A DNA stretch of 64,000 bases from Scheffersomyces stipitis CBS 6054 (taxonomy: Eukaryota; Ascomycota; Pichiomycetes; Serinales; Debaryomycetaceae), in the NCBI RefSeq assembly GCF_000209165.1, contig NC_009045.1:682001-746000 (forward strand), read 5' to 3'. The translations under genes and the position numbers were made by a program. Of the stretch, positions 60,401-64,000 are shown piece after piece. The notes beneath the pieces were generated by a model. The model saw only the letters and a list, made by a program, of their open reading frames with translations, ran no database searches and was not told where the DNA came from. Position 1 is the first letter of the stretch, and the number at the start of each line of letters is the position of its first letter.

Positions 60401-63400
60401 TAAAAAGGATCTACGAGGAAATTAAGGACAAGTACAATTCGTATACGTTATACTATCTTTCTATTCCATTCTTAGATCATATCCAGGAGTACAAGCCTAT
60501 CAGTGGATTCCGAAATGTCAAGCAAATGTCTCGAATTACTATCTTTCTGGAGTTCACCAGAAGAATTCAAACAAACAACGAATATGTGGTTCAGCAAGCA
60601 TTGTATGACCTTTTGAATTACTGTGAAAAGTACCAGGCTAATTGTCAGTTAGAGTATTTCAGAGAGCCAACTTTGGAACCCTATATTACTGAACTAGTTA
60701 GAACAATTCTTGATACATCATCCCTTTTCAAGAATAAAAATGATCACATCTCGACGAGCTGTGCCAAAGTCCTCTCAGTGATTGGTTCATTGGATTCAAA
60801 CAAGTTTAATTTCAAGTCTGTCAAGCACCAGATAATTGTAATTCAAGATTTCAAGGATTACAGAGAGAACAGCGAATTCTTGATTGATTTTATTGAAACA
60901 AAAGTATTGAAAATCTTTTGGGCTTCGAATGATCCTATGAAACAATTGTTTTCAGCTTATGCAATGCAAAATTTTCTTCAAGTATTGAGATTAGACCCAA
61001 AGGTATTGACCCCCTCGAGTCAAGACCACCTATTGGCAGTTTGGAATAAGTTTAGTGATGTTGCACAGTCCACATTAACACCGCTATTAGCTTCTAAGTA
61101 TTACACGCCACCTTCGAAGTACTCCCCATTGTCTTTTCCGTACTTCAAGATTAGCATGAAATATGAAACTTGGCTCATGGAAATCACTTCAGATCTTTTG
61201 AAACGACCTTCAAAGAATATTGATGGTGATGCAAATGAAGCCAAGCAAACGATCTTTCAGACATGCTCTAAATTGATCAGGGATCAGGACCTCTCACTCT
61301 GTCAGCATTTATTAAAGTATGTTTCCCTCAGCCATATTGTTAATGGAAATAAGGGAGCTACGACAAACATCAAGGAAGAATTCTTGAATATATTGCATTT
61401 TGACGCCACGTCTTCGTCTCCAGATAGAATTGAACAGCTCAAATCTTGTCTCCAATCTGTGCTTGAGGTACTCGATTACTTTAATGAATGGGTGTCAACT
61501 GCAACTCAATACTTGAACAATTATTCACTTGATAATTCGGAAGCCAGCAGGATAAAGAAGAATATCCGATATGTTAACGACTTTCTTGGATTCATTCCTA
61601 TGGATTTGATTGCTATTAAGTCAGCAGAATGTGACTCGTATGAAAGAACCATTTTGTATTTGGAAAGATGTTATCGTGAAGGTAAAGTGGATGATTCATT
61701 CATGCTAGCCAATTTGAACATAGGTACAACTCTTCAATCAATGTATTCCAGTATCAATGATTATGATGCATTGAACGGTGTTTTGAAGAAATTTTCAACG
61801 AGTAATTTGTCAGAAAAGCTTACAACTTTTCAATACAATGAAAGTTGGTCATTGGCCCAAGAATCGTTTCAAGTTCTTGGTTCAGTGGGAGACGAAGAAT
61901 CTCGCATTGGAAGTAATACAAAGCTTTTAATGTCATTGAACGATAACGGTCTATACGAAGAGGTTTTGTCAACATTGTCAGCAAAAACTTCTATTAGCGA
62001 TATTTCATCAATTCCGCTTGATTGGTCTCTTGTAGGGTTACAGTCTTCAATCTATTCAGGGGACATGTACCAAATGAAAAAATGGTTGCATATAGTGAAC
62101 TCATTGGGGAAGCCACACGACGTTGAAACGTTGGTTAACTATGAATTAGCTAAAGGAATAGTTTTCTTGTCAGAAGGTAATAGATCCGATTTCGAGAAGG
62201 CCATTCAGAATCTCTATGGGATAATTGGCACATCATTGGTACCTTCTATTTCATCCAGTTTTTCAAGAAATACCAACCTAATGAACCAATTGCATTCCAT
62301 ATATGATTTGACTATGATATCACAATCCAACAATGAGTTGCTAACCGGAGAAAATGAGAAAATTTTAGAGGCCAGATTGGGAAATGTGGACCAAGGATTT
62401 GACGCTCAATGGAAGATTCTTAAGCTCCATGGCGTCACTAACAAAATAGTAAAACGAGAATGGAAGATATCTGAGATTTTGCTTAAGTATTCGGCTTTGG
62501 CAAGAAAAAGTAATAGACTCGATATTTCAACACGTTCCATTGTCCAAGCTATGGCATTAAACGATGAAAGAGCAAACATTGAATATGCCAAACTACTTTG
62601 GGCACAAGGAAAGCAGACGGAAGCTATCAAGTCATTGGCTGATATCTTGGAAGAGAACCGGTTCGATAACCAGGAGAGGAAGGCAGATGTCCAATTGAAG
62701 TATGCACAATGGTTGGATGAATCCAACCATTTGTCCTCGCTGGCAATTATCAAGGAGTACAATAAAAGTGTCGAGTTAAATCCGAGCTGGGAAAAACCAT
62801 ATTATGATTTGGGCAAATATTACAACAAGATTATGGAATCAACTAACGATCAGACAGGTTATTATGAACACCAAACTGTCAGGCATTTCTTGAAAGCATT
62901 GGCAGTTGGGCATTCTTTCATCTTTGAAGCTTTGCCAAAGTCTATTACCATTTGGCTAGATTTCGCGCAACGCAAGACAAGGTCGCGAGAAGCAGAACGG
63001 AAGCTTAATCAAATCGTTGAAGATATCAAGACTTGTCTCAATACCATTCCCCTCTATGTATGGTACACGGCCATTACGCAGCTTCTTTCAAGAATTGTTC
63101 ATGAACATCAACCTTCTTTTGAGAAGCTATCGTTAATTATTTTCAACATCATTCGTGAATATCCACGCCACAGTTTATGGTACGTCTTGTCTCATGCCAA
63201 TTCCAACGATCCGACAAGACGCGAGAGAATCAACAGTGTCTTGAGAAAAGTTACAAATGAAAACAGAGAGTATGGATCGATAGTTGTCAACGCCAAAGAG
63301 CTCTTCTCTAGTCTCATCAAAATTGCAAGCTTCAAGATTCCGAAATCTCCCAGAGCAAAAAGATTGTCTCTCCGACAAGATTTCAAGGTCGATAATTTGA

Positions 63401-64000
63401 ACAATCCATATACTTCCTTGGTCATTCCAGTGAGATCAAATCTTGAGATAAGATTGCCTGCGACAAATACTGTAAAGTTCAATGCATTTCCTAAGAGCTC
63501 CTCAATTACTTTTGATGGTTTTGACGATTATGTCAACATATTCTTTTCATTGCAAATGCCACGGCAAGTGACTATTCGTGGCTCAGATAACAAGCCTTAC
63601 AGGTTGATGGTCAAAAGAGACGATACGAGAAAGGATGCAAAAGTAGTTGAATTCACCACTATGATTAACCGATTATTGCTTTCTAGTAATGAGGCACGTA
63701 AAAGAGGATTGCAGATTTCAAATTACTCAGTTATTCCACTAGCAGAGAATATGGGTGTTATCGAATTTGTTACTGATGTGCAAACTATGAAGGGGATTGC
63801 GGGCGAACAGAGAAAGAGAATGGGAAGACTGTTAAACGAACGTAAGATATTTATGAAGTTGGACGATTTGCAGAAGCAGGTGAAAGGAGCCAAAGCCTCA
63901 GATCCGGAGCCATTGAATAAACTAGTTGATGTTTTCAAGAAGATTTTGGAAGACAATCCACCTGTTTTGCATAGTTGGTTTATCGATCAATTCTCTGATC
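57442..64000 (+). CDS. MEC1: Checkpoint kinase Mec1 (ATR), 5' part, runs off window
   Basis: First 2186 codons of a PI3K-like kinase; every window line I checked in this frame is free of stops. The ATG at 57442 begins MSSNQHITSAELRLFLDDVD. A very long helical-repeat (HEAT) region follows, with a FAT-type region about residues 1400-1950. The kinase N-lobe then begins: FFSLQMPRQVTIRGSDNKPYRLMVKRDDTRKDAK, where Lys2058 should bind ATP. EFTTMINRLL and SVIPLAENMGVIEFV follow. The DDxRKDAxxxEF and WFIDQFSD motifs fit ATR/Mec1 better than Tel1 or Tor. The catalytic and activation loops and FATC lie beyond the end. Mec1 with Ddc2 senses RPA-coated single-stranded DNA. Confidence 0.92.
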   Translation, partial: MSSNQHITSAELRLFLDDVDRNIESDEGPHFRRLILYLFSFTNDKLFQLSQSELRDQDEEKLLQRLISTIELVLTKKLHLLNLELNHNDYKLIHIPASDGDNLSKFLANEPSHLLYDWAISFALHHIAKYHNKISILNYLKSFVIQIISLVATKLHSFKYTKQIRTSLMSLMETNLQFLIHNLLSLPNTEIYQSKLIITVHLFSLLNDYDVANRLLLNLLSYQLTFDSYARKIWFVLSEVNSQSKQDSQLVGNLKSITILNLTDNLVLNDCITWNQISLVLEWVIGYIRSELLKGDSTTKFNNFNLNKTISYSLLKVLRLCIEKDIAHNFMYCLNFNKLIIKITTSIEDLHVPALIVKSFHILNYYCNLAINNTSIVASYQTSANNRHIITPFNDKELESLRVQLVDRTSQDTHSIVSQLLLYLENDEMNEAQEAEFSNRYVSPNFNYLEWIQKVRAITVKSGSTDAFSELYSQYMLITALGHFPCLVSNDFNFKVKECTKCGSGPMNKNYYDVIDLNRKPIPDSTEISIYYKEILCKYYLGTKAQFLHDNPLLCCNFLLSVYKLFASYGTPRGLISKEPVFKFTMQLLATNTNRDVRILATRILPLYLLQPKDKVTVQNFKIIFQGISAIEFSPKSKRYLGESTIKAFVELAIVSEGEWLCVLFIKLIDLLGEKNEQHANYVYNGFITIASAKSLAPWRLLYPFLPSIAEIIIKKPRLFSKMTDLLGIARKYFLNRTREYTTPRLLEYYKVDFIQEIADSCSMSKLDLVYKNLPRIIALYLVKDATINERYIMSVLRNISPTFKSVELSNLITNIGETTWYILLQIQVDDSNEKITNEGRIVDALTYVAKVSLDQKRKELPRQMDYVEYLLGDNVLELVQMFSENVHHIKGSKPYLEKVSSLRSIEYIINKNIQVVTAALGQISSCLQATLEIPDFQYYALRCWNVLVHKLPPSHLISLIDIIISLIFQKFQNLDGSSKDLSIEILKRIYEEIKDKYNSYTLYYLSIPFLDHIQEYKPISGFRNVKQMSRITIFLEFTRRIQTNNEYVVQQALYDLLNYCEKYQANCQLEYFREPTLEPYITELVRTILDTSSLFKNKNDHISTSCAKVLSVIGSLDSNKFNFKSVKHQIIVIQDFKDYRENSEFLIDFIETKVLKIFWASNDPMKQLFSAYAMQNFLQVLRLDPKVLTPSSQDHLLAVWNKFSDVAQSTLTPLLASKYYTPPSKYSPLSFPYFKISMKYETWLMEITSDLLKRPSKNIDGDANEAKQTIFQTCSKLIRDQDLSLCQHLLKYVSLSHIVNGNKGATTNIKEEFLNILHFDATSSSPDRIEQLKSCLQSVLEVLDYFNEWVSTATQYLNNYSLDNSEASRIKKNIRYVNDFLGFIPMDLIAIKSAECDSYERTILYLERCYREGKVDDSFMLANLNIGTTLQSMYSSINDYDALNGVLKKFSTSNLSEKLTTFQYNESWSLAQESFQVLGSVGDEESRIGSNTKLLMSLNDNGLYEEVLSTLSAKTSISDISSIPLDWSLVGLQSSIYSGDMYQMKKWLHIVNSLGKPHDVETLVNYELAKGIVFLSEGNRSDFEKAIQNLYGIIGTSLVPSISSSFSRNTNLMNQLHSIYDLTMISQSNNELLTGENEKILEARLGNVDQGFDAQWKILKLHGVTNKIVKREWKISEILLKYSALARKSNRLDISTRSIVQAMALNDERANIEYAKLLWAQGKQTEAIKSLADILEENRFDNQERKADVQLKYAQWLDESNHLSSLAIIKEYNKSVELNPSWEKPYYDLGKYYNKIMESTNDQTGYYEHQTVRHFLKALAVGHSFIFEALPKSITIWLDFAQRKTRSREAERKLNQIVEDIKTCLNTIPLYVWYTAITQLLSRIVHEHQPSFEKLSLIIFNIIREYPRHSLWYVLSHANSNDPTRRERINSVLRKVTNENREYGSIVVNAKELFSSLIKIASFKIPKSPRAKRLSLRQDFKVDNLNNPYTSLVIPVRSNLEIRLPATNTVKFNAFPKSSSITFDGFDDYVNIFFSLQMPRQVTIRGSDNKPYRLMVKRDDTRKDAKVVEFTTMINRLLLSSNEARKRGLQISNYSVIPLAENMGVIEFVTDVQTMKGIAGEQRKRMGRLLNERKIFMKLDDLQKQVKGAKASDPEPLNKLVDVFKKILEDNPPVLHSWFIDQFSD

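Overview
The window looks like nuclear chromosomal DNA of an ascomycete yeast of the CTG clade, with Scheffersomyces (Pichia) stipitis or a close relative as my best guess. The reasons are these. Single-exon genes of yeast families are packed on both strands. The few spliced genes have short introns with GTATGT-type donors and TACTAAC branch points. One CTG codon (14731-14733, VPS4) falls where the S. cerevisiae protein, as I recall it, has serine. CTG is otherwise rare and TTG is the main leucine codon. Translations made with the standard code therefore probably show Leu where the cell makes Ser at CTG.

Layout. 0-13 kb is rich in transporters: a YAT-family amino-acid permease, tRNA-Arg(UCU) just ahead of an MFS carrier, a CYSTM tail-anchored protein, a Dal5/Tna1-type anion permease, ribosomal protein RPS5, and an MCH/MCT-type monocarboxylate permease. 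13-29 kb is a dense housekeeping block: VPS4, an NCBP3-like cap-binding protein, SMX3 (SmF), GAB1, QCR2, RPO26, MLC2, ARP1, FUR1, LSM7, a mitochondrial ribosomal protein (probably MRPL20), an unrecognised coiled-coil protein, tRNA-Glu(UUC) and a PEBP-like protein. 30-50 kb is looser: an unrecognised 548-aa protein, a small membrane protein, PER1, an FMP42-like MFS carrier, a Na+/solute-symporter-family permease, tRNA-Met(CAU), myo-inositol oxygenase, a GH17 cell-wall glucanase, CDS1 and an unrecognised secreted protein. 51-64 kb holds SUI1, CWC25, HSL7, CKS1 and the first ~2186 codons of MEC1, which runs off the end.

Four protein genes cannot be read as single ORFs, and I assembled them from splice signals and family conservation: SMX3 (9-nt first exon), LSM7 (two introns), SUI1 (370-nt intron) and the solute:sodium symporter (407-nt intron; the first exon restores the missing first membrane segment). 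tRNA-Met carries a 16-nt intron.

Functional themes are nutrient uptake (seven plasma-membrane-type carriers plus myo-inositol oxygenase), RNA processing (SmF, Lsm7, Cwc25, an NCBP3-like protein, an RNA polymerase subunit), GPI-anchor and lipid synthesis (GAB1, PER1, CDS1), and cell-cycle control (HSL7, CKS1 and MEC1 in a row). I see no intact mobile element, no CRISPR array and no clearly new multi-gene system. The less ordinary items are the hidden-exon symporter facing the inositol oxygenase gene, two unrecognised proteins, a degenerate dispersed repeat and a possible zinc-cluster relic.
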